64,000 nucleotides of DNA from Rhodococcus jostii RHA1. GTDB taxonomy: Bacteria > Actinomycetota > Actinomycetes > Mycobacteriales > Mycobacteriaceae. Below, piece after piece: positions 27,227 through 35,932 of the stretch (its first letter is position 1; each line of letters begins with the position of its first letter). The DNA is taken from assembly GCF_000014565.1 (NCBI RefSeq), contig NC_008269.1:496001-560000 (forward strand). The letters are read 5' to 3'. Below the pieces are notes generated by a model, which ran no database searches, was not told the origin of the DNA, and was given only the letters and a program-made list of their open reading frames with translations. The position numbers and the translations under genes were made by a program.

Positions 27227-28601
27227 CCACGACCTGCACCCCGCCCTGCGCACTCTCCCCGATCCGCACCGAACCTCGGTGGGCGGAGACGATTTCCGCG
27301 ACGATGGCCAAGCCGAGGCCGGAACCGCCGCGGTCGCGTTCACGGGCGTTGTCGAGTCGTACGAAGCGTTCGAGGACGCGGGCTCGGTCGGACTGCGGGA
27401 TGCCCGGCCCGTCGTCGGACACCGTGATCTGCGCGGTGTTCCCGCGCCGCGAGACCTCCGCGTGAACGGCATGTGCCGCGAACCGGACGGCGTTGTCGAT
27501 GAGGTTGCGCAGTACACGCTCGAGCTGGGTGAGGTCGCCGCGGATCCGCACGGGGGTCAACGAGGCGGTGACCGCCTTACCGGTCTCGCCTCGGGCGCGG
27601 TGGACCTCGGTGTTCACCACGTCGTCGAGGTCTACGTCGCCGAGCCGCAGCGGCAGACCGCGCTCGTCGGCGCGGGCGAGTAGCAGCAGATCGTCGACCA
27701 GCAGGTGCATCCGGGTGACCTCGGGCAGCAAGGTGTCCCGTACGAGTTCGCGGTCGAGTAGTTCCGGGCGGGCGTCGGCCAGTTCCAACGCCATGGTGAC
27801 GGTGGCCAGTGGGCTGCGCAGCTCGTGTGATGCGTCGCCGACGAATCGGCGTTGCGCGGTGTGCCCGGCCTCGAGTCGGGTGAGCATGTCGTTCATGGTC
27901 CGCGCCAGCGCCGCGATTTCGTCCCGGGGTGTGGGCACCGGAATCCGTTCGGCGAGGTCGGTACTCGAGATCGTGGCGACTTGGGTGCGGATGTGTTCGA
28001 CCGACCGCAGGGAGCGCCGTACCAGTTTGTAGGTCACCACCGCGGCGATCAGGGCGATGACCGGACCGCCGAGGGCGAGAAGCCCACCCACCGTGGCGAG
28101 GGTGGCTTCCACCGGTTCCTCACTCGCCGCGACCAGGACGGTGTAGTCACCTCCGATGCCGCGCGCGCCCTGCGCGGTGATCCGCAAATCCGTACCGTGT
28201 TTGGGCCGCCCGGTCAGTCCCGGCACCGGCGGACCACCGGCAGGTGGCCGCACATCGGTCGCCGGGGTGCCGGGGTCGGTGTCCGATGTCCGCACCACCT
28301 GTCCGGCCGGGTCGACGAGCTGAACGAGGGTGATGCGTTGGGTGGTGTCGAATAGCTGAGCGTCGAGGTCCGCGGGTGGGTCCGATCGCAGGCTGGTGGT
28401 GATGTCCTGGGCTCGGGCGGTCGCGGCGTCATCGAGGCCTGAGAGCAGGGACCGGTCCAGTACGAACAGCAGCGCCGTCGCCCCGAGCGCCAGGGCGATG
28501 GTCACGACCGCTCCGGCGACCAGTGCGGACCGGATCGCCAGCCCCCACAGCGACGGTCTGAGCCACTCGGGTACGGATCTCATGCGGCCATCATCCGCCA
28601 T
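27192..28601 (-). CDS. Sensor histidine kinase
   Basis: A membrane kinase of about 469 residues: helix 1 (about 20-45), extracytoplasmic sensor loop of about 110 residues, helix 2 (about 165-185), HAMP, HisKA with GDASHELRSPLA (phospho-acceptor His259), and a HATPase_c domain with NLIDNAVRF, DDGPGIP and GGSGLGLAI. AAGGA precedes ATG 28601; a second ATG is at 28583. It is encoded tail-to-tail with the response regulator, an unusual order for a two-component pair, and is the obvious partner. Confidence 0.9.
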   Translation of the reverse strand: MADDGRMRSVPEWLRPSLWGLAIRSALVAGAVVTIALALGATALLFVLDRSLLSGLDDAATARAQDITTSLRSDPPADLDAQLFDTTQRITLVQLVDPAGQVVRTSDTDPGTPATDVRPPAGGPPVPGLTGRPKHGTDLRITAQGARGIGGDYTVLVAASEEPVEATLATVGGLLALGGPVIALIAAVVTYKLVRRSLRSVEHIRTQVATISSTDLAERIPVPTPRDEIAALARTMNDMLTRLEAGHTAQRRFVGDASHELRSPLATVTMALELADARPELLDRELVRDTLLPEVTRMHLLVDDLLLLARADERGLPLRLGDVDLDDVVNTEVHRARGETGKAVTASLTPVRIRGDLTQLERVLRNLIDNAVRFAAHAVHAEVSRRGNTAQITVSDDGPGIPQSDRARVLERFVRLDNARERDRGGSGLGLAIVAEIVSAHRGSVRIGESAQGGVQVVVTLPATPAEPS

Positions 28602-28665
28602 CTGGTCCTTCCGGGACGCCAACTACAACGGCCGCAGCGGCGGACACTCGATGGGTCGGCGCTCC

Positions 28666-28699
28666 TCTCAGCGTCATCACAGCGGCGCGGGCAGATACT
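28666..28699 (+). promoter_or_regulatory. PhoP-like box and leaderless promoter, SGNH hydrolase
   Basis: TCTCAGC (28666) GTCA TCACAGC (28677), -10 GATACT at 28694-28699, 6 bp, then GTG 28706. This is the best copy in the window; its second half equals the mycobacterial PhoP half-site TCACAGC. Confidence 0.8.
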
Positions 28700-28705
28700 G
28701 ACGGT

Positions 28706-29611
28706 GTGGGAACACCGCAACGCCGGAGTTGGACACTGATTTGGGCGCGGACCATGCGGACGGCTCTGGTGGGGGGCATGGCCGCGCTCGCCGTCCTGTG
28801 GTCCGACCCGGCGATGGCCGACCCGGTGCCGGATGGAACGGTCCGCTACGTCGCCCTGGGCGATTCCCGCGCCGCGGGTCCCTACCTGGCGCCGATCTCG
28901 CTGCACGACGGTTGCTTCCGGTCGGTCGAGGGATATCCGGGGGTGGTGGCCCGGGCGCTGCACGCCGATTCCTTCACCAACGTGTCGTGTTCGGGAGCGA
29001 CAACTGAGAATCTCACCACTGCGTCCCAATCCACCGCCACCGGTGCGGTACGACCGCAGATCGATGCCCTGCGACCTGACACCACGCTTGTCACAGTCGG
29101 TATCGGTGGCAACGACATCGCGTGGCAGTCCCTGGTGGCACCGTGTTACACCACCGTCCCGGGCACCGATGCGCACTGTCGCACCGACCCGGAGACCATC
29201 GGTGGGATGACTTCCGCACTCGCCGCGCTGGAGCCGAAGGTGTCCGCGGCACTGGCCGCCATCGAAGAACGTGCCCCGCGGGCCCGGGTGCTGCTCGTCG
29301 GTCACGGCGGTATCTTCGGAGCCCACGGTTGCTGGCCGAACATTCCCACCAGCGACGCCGACGCAGCCTGGATCTCAGGCTTCTTCGTGAGGATGAATCA
29401 GGTTCTCGCCGCCGCGGCCACTGCCACCGGGGCCCGGTTCGTGGACGTTGCGAACCCCGCCATCGGACACGATGCCTGCGCCGGACCCGAACAGCGATGG
29501 TTCGAAGGCCTGCTCCCGCAGTCTTTCGCCGAGTCGTTGCACCCCACCACCGCCGGAATGCGGGCGATCGCCGCCCGGGTCCTGACCGCCTCGGGTACAT
29601 CCCCCGAGTAG
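28706..29611 (+). CDS. Secreted SGNH-family esterase/lipase
   Basis: A 301-residue protein with an N-terminal membrane/signal segment (MRTALVGGMAALAVLWSDPAMA). SGNH blocks are present: YVALGDS (Ser54), the CSGATTENL Gly region, VGIGGND (Asn) and LHPTTAGM (His279). Several cysteines suggest disulfides. It probably hydrolyses esters in the envelope. The GTG start is fixed by the -10 hexamer 6 bp upstream (leaderless). Confidence 0.85.
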   Translation: MGTPQRRSWTLIWARTMRTALVGGMAALAVLWSDPAMADPVPDGTVRYVALGDSRAAGPYLAPISLHDGCFRSVEGYPGVVARALHADSFTNVSCSGATTENLTTASQSTATGAVRPQIDALRPDTTLVTVGIGGNDIAWQSLVAPCYTTVPGTDAHCRTDPETIGGMTSALAALEPKVSAALAAIEERAPRARVLLVGHGGIFGAHGCWPNIPTSDADAAWISGFFVRMNQVLAAAATATGARFVDVANPAIGHDACAGPEQRWFEGLLPQSFAESLHPTTAGMRAIAARVLTASGTSPE

Positions 29612-29828
29612 GCAGGCCATTGAGCAATGGCTCGAGCTGTCACCTTCCATCTCGCGTTATCGCCTCCTGCTCCCGGCGCTCTCCGGTCCGGCTGGTGCAC
29701 CGAGATCGACCGCCAATCGAGGCGGGTTCTCGGAGGTGGATTCTCATTCCGACCGGGGTTCTCTGGCGTTCCCCGTCGACGGTGAAGTGGAACCATCGCG
29801 GAACCCCTCACACTCTGATGGGCGCTCA

Positions 29829-29870
29829 CGCGGTCAGGAGCGTCGGGTATGCGGTCAGGAGCGTCGGGTA
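29829..29870 (+). repeat. Perfect 21-bp tandem duplication at the DedA 3' end
   Basis: Two adjacent identical 21-bp units beginning GCGGTCAGGAGC. The DedA stop codon lies in the right-hand unit. The rest of 29612-29828 holds nothing else I can identify. Confidence 0.85.
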
Positions 29871-30565
29871 TATGGTGCGCCGGAACGGGCGCACTGGCCC
29901 GGCTCGCCGGTGGGCGTCGGGATGCTGTCCGGTTGAAGGACCGCACCTTGTCCTCGACGCCGGGCCCGCAGTCCGTTGATCACCAGCGGCAGAATCGACA
30001 CCAGCACGACGGCGATCAGGATCACCTCGATATGACCGCGGACGAATGCGATTCCGCCGAGCAGGTAGCCGAGGACCGGCACCCCGACGCCCCAGGCAAT
30101 GCCGCCGATGACGTTGTAGACGGCGAAGGTGCGGTAGGACATCCCGGACGCGCCGGCCATCACCGGTGCGATCGTGCGGGCGACGGGAACGAAGCGGGCC
30201 AACAGGATCGTGCGCGGCCCGTAGCGGTCGAAGAACCGCCGCGACTGCTCGAGTTGTTTCGGGCCGATCCGCTTGGCGCTGGGCCGATGAAACACCGTGT
30301 CCCCGGCCCGTCTGCCGATCAGAAACCCGAGTTGGTCACCGACGATCGCAGCGGCCGGGACGGTGAGCAGCAGCAGCCACAACGGCGCGAACGGATGCGA
30401 CTGGGCGGCGAAGACACCGGCTGTGAACAGCAACGAGTCGCCCGGCAGAAAGAACCCGACGAGCAGACCGGTTTCGATGACCACGGCGCCGAGGACGCCG
30501 AGCAACCCCAAGGTGCCCAGCAGCGTCGACGCGTCCAGTAAGCCAAGTCCCAGTGCCACATTCAT
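29855..30565 (-). CDS. DedA-family membrane protein
   Basis: A 236-residue DedA/SNARE-associated protein, a family linked to lipid-carrier flipping and membrane homeostasis. It shows FFLPGDSLLFTAG, the GRRAGDTVF loop, and RFVPVARTIAPVMAGASGM with the conserved arginines. About five membrane segments precede a basic tail of some 30 residues that runs into a 21-bp duplication. Its start overlaps the PAP2 gene stop by 4 bp (ATGA), so both are one operon. Confidence 0.9.
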   Translation of the reverse strand: MNVALGLGLLDASTLLGTLGLLGVLGAVVIETGLLVGFFLPGDSLLFTAGVFAAQSHPFAPLWLLLLTVPAAAIVGDQLGFLIGRRAGDTVFHRPSAKRIGPKQLEQSRRFFDRYGPRTILLARFVPVARTIAPVMAGASGMSYRTFAVYNVIGGIAWGVGVPVLGYLLGGIAFVRGHIEVILIAVVLVSILPLVINGLRARRRGQGAVLQPDSIPTPTGEPGQCARSGAPYTRRS

Positions 30566-31476
30566 GCCGCGTATCCCATCGTCGTCGGGTCGCTGCGACC
30601 CGAGTGCGTGTAGTTCTCGTCCGTACTCGCAGCCACCCGGGCGCGGGTCCGGTCCATCCAGGTCGTGTAGAGCGCCCCGCCGATCACCGCGGCGAGGCCA
30701 CCGAGGAGCATCCCGCCGATCACGTCGGTCAGCCAGTGTTCACCGAGGTACAGGCGCGTCACCGACACCACCACGGTCACCGCCGCAGCCAAGCTCAGCA
30801 ACAGGGCACGACGGGTCGGCGACAGGGCGTACCCGAACATCACGGCGGCCATCGTGAACAACGCCATCGCCCCGGTCGCATGCCCGGACGGAAACGAATG
30901 GTCCGTCTCGAGCAACACCTGGGACACGATCGGGGGGCGAGCACGCCCGACAACGGATTTCGTCACGGTAGAGGCCAGTGCCGCCGCACCGACGGTCCCG
31001 ATGAGAATCAGCGCGGGGATCGGTGAGCGGGCCCGCCGGGACAGCACCGCGCCGATCACGACCGCGGCGATGATGGTGCCCGCCGGACCGCCGGCGTCGG
31101 TCACCGCGATGGCCGGCCCGGTCACCCAGTCCGACCGGTGTCCGGTGAACCAACTCAGCACCGCCGGGTCCGCACCGGTCACCCAGCCCCCGGCCCTGAC
31201 CTGATAGGCCAACGCGGCGAACACCGCGGCCAATCCGGTGCACTGCACGGCGATCGCCGCCGCGGCCGGACCCCGGCGATCACCCTGCAGGCTCCGCCAG
31301 ACGGACCCACCCAGGAACAACGCCGCACCCCCGACCAGCACGGCCAAGGCCAGGGTCGTGGCACCGCCCTGATGGATATCGGCAACCACCTCGTGGGCCC
31401 GCCCGACCAGATTGGAATGAATCGGTGCACCGTGCGCCGACACCAATGACACCGGGGGTTGTACTGCTTCTCTCAC
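30562..31476 (-). CDS. PAP2-family lipid phosphatase
   Basis: A 304-residue polytopic phosphatase with all three PAP2 signatures: KSVVGRARP (KxxxxxxRP), PSGHAT and SVTRLYLGEHWLTDV (SRxxxxxHxxxD-like). The likely substrate is an undecaprenyl- or phosphatidyl-phosphate at the outer face of the membrane. The frame is open to 31677, but GTG 31476 lies exactly 6 bp after a -10 GATACT and starts a sensible protein. Co-transcribed with DedA; both act on envelope lipids. Confidence 0.85.
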   Translation of the reverse strand: MREAVQPPVSLVSAHGAPIHSNLVGRAHEVVADIHQGGATTLALAVLVGGAALFLGGSVWRSLQGDRRGPAAAAIAVQCTGLAAVFAALAYQVRAGGWVTGADPAVLSWFTGHRSDWVTGPAIAVTDAGGPAGTIIAAVVIGAVLSRRARSPIPALILIGTVGAAALASTVTKSVVGRARPPIVSQVLLETDHSFPSGHATGAMALFTMAAVMFGYALSPTRRALLLSLAAAVTVVVSVTRLYLGEHWLTDVIGGMLLGGLAAVIGGALYTTWMDRTRARVAASTDENYTHSGRSDPTTMGYAA

Positions 31477-31482
31477 ACCCGC

Positions 31483-31516
31483 AGTATCAGTGTCGGCTGC
31501 TGTGGAGCCGCTGAGA
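31483..31516 (-). promoter_or_regulatory. PhoP-like box and leaderless promoter, PAP2-DedA operon
   Basis: On the minus strand: TCTCAGC (31516-31510), CCACAGC (31505-31499), -10 GATACT (31488-31483), 6 bp, GTG 31476. Repeat-to--10 spacing is 17. Confidence 0.8.
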
Positions 31517-31735
31517 GCGGGACGGCGATCACACCCGGCCGGCCCGGGAGGGTGAATTCTCGGCCACGAGAGGCGCATGGTCCCCGGCGTTCCTCGGCCG
31601 CAACCCGACACCGATGGTGTTGCGGCCGCAGAGAAGCCTTCCGTCCCTGTTGGACGGGCCGGGGCGGCAAGTGTCACAGCGGGTCCGTCACCGCCGCGGT
31701 TTACCGCCCGAGCATGCCGGTACCTCGTTCGCAGC

Positions 31736-31769
31736 TCTCAGCCAATCCTCAGCGCGGCAGACGTACCGT
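31736..31769 (+). promoter_or_regulatory. PhoP-like box and promoter, CD225-like gene
   Basis: TCTCAGC (31736) CAAT CCTCAGC (31747), -10 TACCGT at 31764. The gene starts at 31821 behind a ribosome binding site, so this transcript has a leader of about 45 bp. Confidence 0.75.
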
Positions 31770-31820
31770 CGAAGCGGGTTTCCTTATGACGGATGCCCTT
31801 ATGACGGATACGGAGTCACC

Positions 31821-32198
31821 ATGGTCAATCCAGCATCCGAGCCCGCACCGGACGATCGGCCCACCCGAAGCGGGCCCGCCGCCGACGCAGCCGCGGTCCC
31901 ATCGGTCCGGTCGCGACCCACCAGCAACGCCGGCTGGGCGGTGGCGTCATTGCTGTTCTTCTGGCCGCTGGCATTCTCGGCCTTCCACCACGCATTCGAG
32001 GTCTACCCCAGATGGGTGGACGGTGATATCGACGGCGCCGAATACGCCTCCCGCCGGGTACGCAAGCTCGGGCAACTGTCCCTGTGGATCTTCGGCGGCT
32101 TGCTGCTGCTGGCGATCGTCCTCTACGCGATCGCCGCGATTGTTCTGATCGCGCACGGCGGCGACGGAGGCGACTGGCACGACCACATGCGCGACTGA
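31821..32198 (+). CDS. CD225/dispanin-like membrane protein
   Basis: A 125-residue protein with a disordered Pro/Ala-rich N-terminus and two membrane segments. The first is WAVASLLFFWPLAFSAFHHA, followed by the amphipathic WVDGDIDGAEYASRRVRKLG loop that typifies CD225/dispanin proteins. Bacterial members are common in actinobacteria, with unknown function. GGAG lies before ATG 31821. An acidic His-rich tail (GGDGGDWHDHMRD) ends it. Confidence 0.75.
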   Translation: MVNPASEPAPDDRPTRSGPAADAAAVPSVRSRPTSNAGWAVASLLFFWPLAFSAFHHAFEVYPRWVDGDIDGAEYASRRVRKLGQLSLWIFGGLLLLAIVLYAIAAIVLIAHGGDGGDWHDHMRD

Positions 32199-32323
32199 CC
32201 CGGGAAATACTCTGCGGTGAGCGATGGACTTTCGTGCATCCCTCGAGCCGGGGAAGCGAGGGGTGCCCACGCTCCCCCGACGACACCAGAGCAGAACACA
32301 GAAAGTCCGTCTGCGCTACCCGC

Positions 32324-32357
32324 TCTCAGCGTTTCCACAGCACCCGCGCACCAGACT
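32324..32357 (+). promoter_or_regulatory. PhoP-like box and leaderless promoter, PAP2-like pseudoenzyme
   Basis: TCTCAGC (32324) GTTT CCACAGC (32335), -10 CAGACT at 32352-32357, 6 bp, GTG 32364. Confidence 0.8.
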
Positions 32358-32363
32358 GGAAGG

Positions 32364-33167
32364 GTGTCCGGCACTGTGTCCCTCGTTCGGGAGATGGTCA
32401 CCGAGGTCGTGACCGAGGCCGCGACGATGGAGATCGCTCTGACGGTCCTCGGGATCGCGTTTGCGGTGTTCGTCGCCGGTATGGTCGTCACCGGGTCCGG
32501 GCAGGCGAGCGGGTTGCGCACCGCGGGGTTGGCCTTGGCGCTGGGCATTGTCTGCGTTCACATCCGCGACGGCGGGTGGCTGACCGCCGCCGACCGCTCC
32601 ATCATGTCCGTGCTGGCGGCACACCGCAGTGCAGGACTCGATCACCTTGCGACCGTGGGCATCGCGCTCGGCGCCCCGGCGGTCGCGGTCGCCGTGGCCG
32701 CGGTGGCGGGGATGGTCCTGATCCGGCGCTGCTGGCCGGTGCCGGTGGCGTCGATCATGCTGGGTGCGGTGATGGGCGCCGTGTTCGCGGGCGCGGCCCT
32801 CGGCACCGTGCTCGGGCCGGGCCGGGCAGTTGCCCCGGTGTGGCAGCCGGTCGACACCGACAACGCGGTGCTGTCGAATCTCGCCGGGGCCGCCGCGGTG
32901 CTGGGTATGGCGGCGGTGATTGCCGGTATCGGCCGCAGTCGCACCCTCCGGGCGGTGCTGGCCGCAGCCGTGGTGATCGCGGTCGTCGCCCTCGCCGGTG
33001 CACAACTGTATGTCGGAATGCCCCTGACCGAGGTGGTGGCGGGAGTGCTGGTCGCGGCGACCTGTGTGACCGTGGGGCACGCACTGCTGGCGGCGTTCGC
33101 CTCTTCGGTGCCACCCGGCCCTCTCGGAGCGGCTTCCGAGCCCGGGTTCGTACCGGCTGCTGGATGA
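32364..33167 (+). CDS. PAP2-like membrane protein lacking catalytic residues
   Basis: A 267-residue polytopic protein that follows the same plan as the active PAP2 at 30562. It has DGGWLTAADRSIMSVLAAHRS where the enzyme has AGGWVTGADPAVLSWFTGHRS, and matching helix order. The three active-site motifs are gone: LGPGRAVAP replaces KxxxxxxRP, NLAGAA stands where PSGHAT is expected, and LYVGMPLTEVV lacks the final His. It may bind lipid or regulate the active paralogue (inference). GTG start set by the leaderless promoter; the vWA gene follows in the same direction. Confidence 0.65.
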   Translation: MSGTVSLVREMVTEVVTEAATMEIALTVLGIAFAVFVAGMVVTGSGQASGLRTAGLALALGIVCVHIRDGGWLTAADRSIMSVLAAHRSAGLDHLATVGIALGAPAVAVAVAAVAGMVLIRRCWPVPVASIMLGAVMGAVFAGAALGTVLGPGRAVAPVWQPVDTDNAVLSNLAGAAAVLGMAAVIAGIGRSRTLRAVLAAAVVIAVVALAGAQLYVGMPLTEVVAGVLVAATCVTVGHALLAAFASSVPPGPLGAASEPGFVPAAG

Positions 33168-33328
33168 TCCGCCGGAATGGGGCGCTCGCCACCCTCGGCC
33201 CGTCGAGTTGCGGCACGTGACCACCCGGCCGGTGATGATGGTGCCATGCCGATCGTCGCTCGGCTCGCGAGGGATTCCGAGCCGATGACGGCCTCCGGAT
33301 CCGCGGTGTCAGATGTCGGAGGTGAAAC

Positions 33329-34309
33329 ATGAGGTTCTCCGGCCTCGCCACACCGGGGTGGCTGATCTTCGCCGCCGTGGTCGGCGCGCTGTCGATCGGC
33401 TACCTGTGGGTACTGCGCCTGCGACGTAAACACACACTGCGGTTCACCAATCTGGAACTACTCGAGACCGTCGCTCCCACCCGGCCCAAGTGGTCGCGGC
33501 ACATCCCACCGGCATTGCTTCTGGCGGGGCTGCTACTGCTGACCGTCGCCATGGCCGGACCGTTGGCGCAGACCCGAGTTCCACGCAACCGTGCCACAGT
33601 GATCCTCGCGATCGACGTGTCACTGTCGATGCGCGCAACCGACGTGCCACCCTCGCGCCTGGCCGCAGCCCAGGCCGGCGCAAAAACGTTCGCGGACAAC
33701 CTCACCCCTGGCATCAACCTCGGACTCGAGGCGTTCGCCGGGACGGCGTCGATGTTGGTCTCACCGATCACCGACCACACCGCAACCGACAACGCCCTCG
33801 ACCATCTGCAACTCGCCGAACGGACCGCGACCGGAGAAGCGATCTTCACCGCTCTGCAGGCGATCGACACCCTCGCCGGCGTAGTCGGCGGAGGCGGCAC
33901 GCCGCCGCCAGCCCGGATCGTCCTCGAATCGGACGGCAAACAAACCGTGCCCACCGACCTGAACGATCCGCGCGGCGCGTTCACCGCAGCCCGCCTGGCA
34001 AAGGAGCAAGGCGTCCCCATCTCCACCATCTCCTTCGGCACCACTCACGGTGCGATCGACCTCAACGGCAGCCACATCCCCGTCCCCGTCGACGACGAGT
34101 CACTGCGACGGATCGCGGAGTTGTCCGGCGGTTCGTTCTTCACCGCGACCAGCGCGGACGAACTTCAGGCCAGCTACCAGAATCTGCAACAGCAGATCGG
34201 TTACGAAACCCACCTCGGCGACGCCAGCCGACCATGGCTGATTCTCGGATCCATCCTGATCGCGGTGGCGGCCGGCACCGCACTCGTTCTCAACCAACGC
34301 CTACCCTGA
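33329..34309 (+). CDS. Membrane-anchored vWA-domain protein (BatA-like)
   Basis: A 326-residue protein: two N-terminal membrane helices (about 8-28 and 58-78), a vWA domain (about 90-280) with a complete MIDAS motif DVSLSM and later conserved Thr and Asp, and a C-terminal helix (about 300-320). This topology matches BatA/aerotolerance-type proteins, but no MoxR ATPase or DUF58 partner lies in the window. GGAGG precedes ATG 33329. Probably envelope scaffolding. Confidence 0.85.
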   Translation: MRFSGLATPGWLIFAAVVGALSIGYLWVLRLRRKHTLRFTNLELLETVAPTRPKWSRHIPPALLLAGLLLLTVAMAGPLAQTRVPRNRATVILAIDVSLSMRATDVPPSRLAAAQAGAKTFADNLTPGINLGLEAFAGTASMLVSPITDHTATDNALDHLQLAERTATGEAIFTALQAIDTLAGVVGGGGTPPPARIVLESDGKQTVPTDLNDPRGAFTAARLAKEQGVPISTISFGTTHGAIDLNGSHIPVPVDDESLRRIAELSGGSFFTATSADELQASYQNLQQQIGYETHLGDASRPWLILGSILIAVAAGTALVLNQRLP

Positions 34310-34421
34310 ACACACGGACCGCTGCGATGCACACGCCCACGGCACCGTTGTCGGCGACCGGATGCCCGGGCGCGCCCGCGCCGACACGGCAATCCGCTCG
34401 GACGCGGCGATTTATCCGGGT

Positions 34422-35123
34422 TCACGAGACCGCCCTCCTTCTCCGGACACGGCGGACCGCCTCGACCGGGGACCATGTGCTCCTGTGTGAGCGGACCAGC
34501 GGATAGCACCCCAGACCGAGAAGTGCCGCGGTGAAGTGTCCGATCGCTGTGAAGTTCAGGTCTACGAAAAGCGGGACGGCGAAGAACGCCAGCACCGCTG
34601 TGACATAGAGGTAACGCCAGGGCGGGGCAATGCGGTAGGTCAGCACCGCGATCACTCCGGCCAATCCGTAACTGACACCGATGTCGAGGGTGTCGACCGC
34701 CGACGCGGGGGCGTGGCCGTGGCGAATGGCCCAGTACAGCGCCCCCTCGCTGATGTATGTCGCGCCGACGTGCGCGATTACCACCACACCCAACCACCGC
34801 AGGGTCCCCAGCCAGCGCTCCGCCGGGACGTGAAAGATGTTGAACGAAATGAAGTAGGTGATCCATCCGCCGCCGGCGAGCCAGAAGGCACTCGAGATCA
34901 GTACCCGAACGGGATCCTCGGCGAGATGATGCAAGTTGGTCGATCGATCGCCCAGTACCCGGGCGAGGACTTCCGGTGGCAGGTTCCTCATCACCACCGA
35001 TGTCACCAGCAGTATCGCCAGCCAGATATAGGTCCCGGGTGCCCGCCGAACATACGTCCACGCTGCCCGCGGAAATGGTCGCAGGCGTGACGAGATAGCG
35101 GCGTCCACCAACTCAGTGTGCAC
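34422..35123 (-). CDS. Rhomboid-like membrane protein
   Basis: About 233 residues with six or more predicted helices. GVSYG (GxSxG) and a later helix with AIGHFTAALLG supply the Ser and His of a rhomboid dyad, so it could be an intramembrane protease of the actinobacterial rhomboid-like group. The start is uncertain: GTG 35123 gives a plausible N-terminus (VHTELVDAA), and the frame is open to 35192. It ends in an Arg-rich tail and is convergent with the vWA gene. Confidence 0.7.
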   Translation of the reverse strand: MHTELVDAAISSRLRPFPRAAWTYVRRAPGTYIWLAILLVTSVVMRNLPPEVLARVLGDRSTNLHHLAEDPVRVLISSAFWLAGGGWITYFISFNIFHVPAERWLGTLRWLGVVVIAHVGATYISEGALYWAIRHGHAPASAVDTLDIGVSYGLAGVIAVLTYRIAPPWRYLYVTAVLAFFAVPLFVDLNFTAIGHFTAALLGLGCYPLVRSHRSTWSPVEAVRRVRRRRAVS

Positions 35124-35198
35124 CGGATCGTCCTGGCCGCTGAACCGGAGTGATCGCTCTGTGTGTCGGTCACGCCTCAGACCCCTCCGCATCTCGGT

Positions 35199-35579
35199 TC
35201 AATGCGGATCGGGCGCAGGGCGGACTGCGACGCCTTCGACCCAAGTCTCTTTCTGGCCACCGCAGCGCATGATGACGGTGTAGGAGCTTCCTGCAGGAAT
35301 GCTGGTGAGCGTCACAGTGTGAGTCCTGTTCGGCGCCAGACTGACCTCTTGCGAAGCGATCGACCTTTTCGATTGATCCAGCACCCCGACATCACAGTCT
35401 CGCGCGGTGTTGTCACCCTTGGCGGTCACGGTCACTTTGCCCGGTCCGCCAACTGCGGTCATCGTCGCGTCAGCCGATGCCGCTCCCGCTGCCAGCGCGG
35501 CAAGCGGGACGGCAACCACGAGTGTTGCGAGGAGGTGCCGTGAGCCCCTCCTGACGGTCGTGTTCGTGTTCGTGTTCAT
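35199..35579 (-). CDS. Small secreted protein
   Basis: A 126-residue exported protein: basic N-terminus with NTNTNT, hydrophobic core LLATLVVAVPLAALAAGAASA with predicted AxA cleavage, then about 90 residues of beta-rich sequence with two Cys (RDCDVG and MRCGG) that could form one disulfide. The style resembles the immunoglobulin-like secreted proteins near 11708. Family not recognised. Confidence 0.65.
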   Translation of the reverse strand: MNTNTNTTVRRGSRHLLATLVVAVPLAALAAGAASADATMTAVGGPGKVTVTAKGDNTARDCDVGVLDQSKRSIASQEVSLAPNRTHTVTLTSIPAGSSYTVIMRCGGQKETWVEGVAVRPAPDPH

Positions 35580-35764
35580 GATGGTCAGTCCCCATACTTC
35601 GGGACGGCCATGAAACCGTCACAGAGGGCACCTCTCGACCGATGTCGTCCTGGCGTATTCGTGACCGTCGCGTGGATGTCCGGGATCCGCTGTGGCGGTT
35701 CGAGGACAGATCGAGGCTCGGTCCACCTTCATCGTAGGCCGGGCCCTCACAGCCGAATCCGAAT

Positions 35765-35782
35765 TCTCAGGAATTCCACAGG
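35765..35782 (+). repeat. Box-like direct repeat upstream of the esterase
   Basis: TCTCAGG-AATT-CCACAGG resembles the window-wide box but with G instead of C at position 7 of both halves, and no -10 hexamer at the expected distance. A related sequence (ATTCAGG-AATT-CTGCAGG) lies at 35910-35927, just before the start codon. Confidence 0.35.
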
Positions 35783-35932
35783 TCGACTGGGCGCCCTTCA
35801 TCTTTATCCCGCGGGCGGTCTGGAATGTCCTTCACACTATTGGCGGAGAAGCGGTTCCGGGCTTGGGTCTGCGACCACGAGTAGAACGGTTGGTAGCGAG
35901 ATCTCAAGAATTCAGGAATTCTGCAGGGGCAC

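Noticed and set aside
35100..35160. Possible box upstream of the rhomboid-like gene (TTCAGCG on the minus strand)
   Set aside because: The upstream half (GATCACT) is a poor match and the -10 would touch the start codon.
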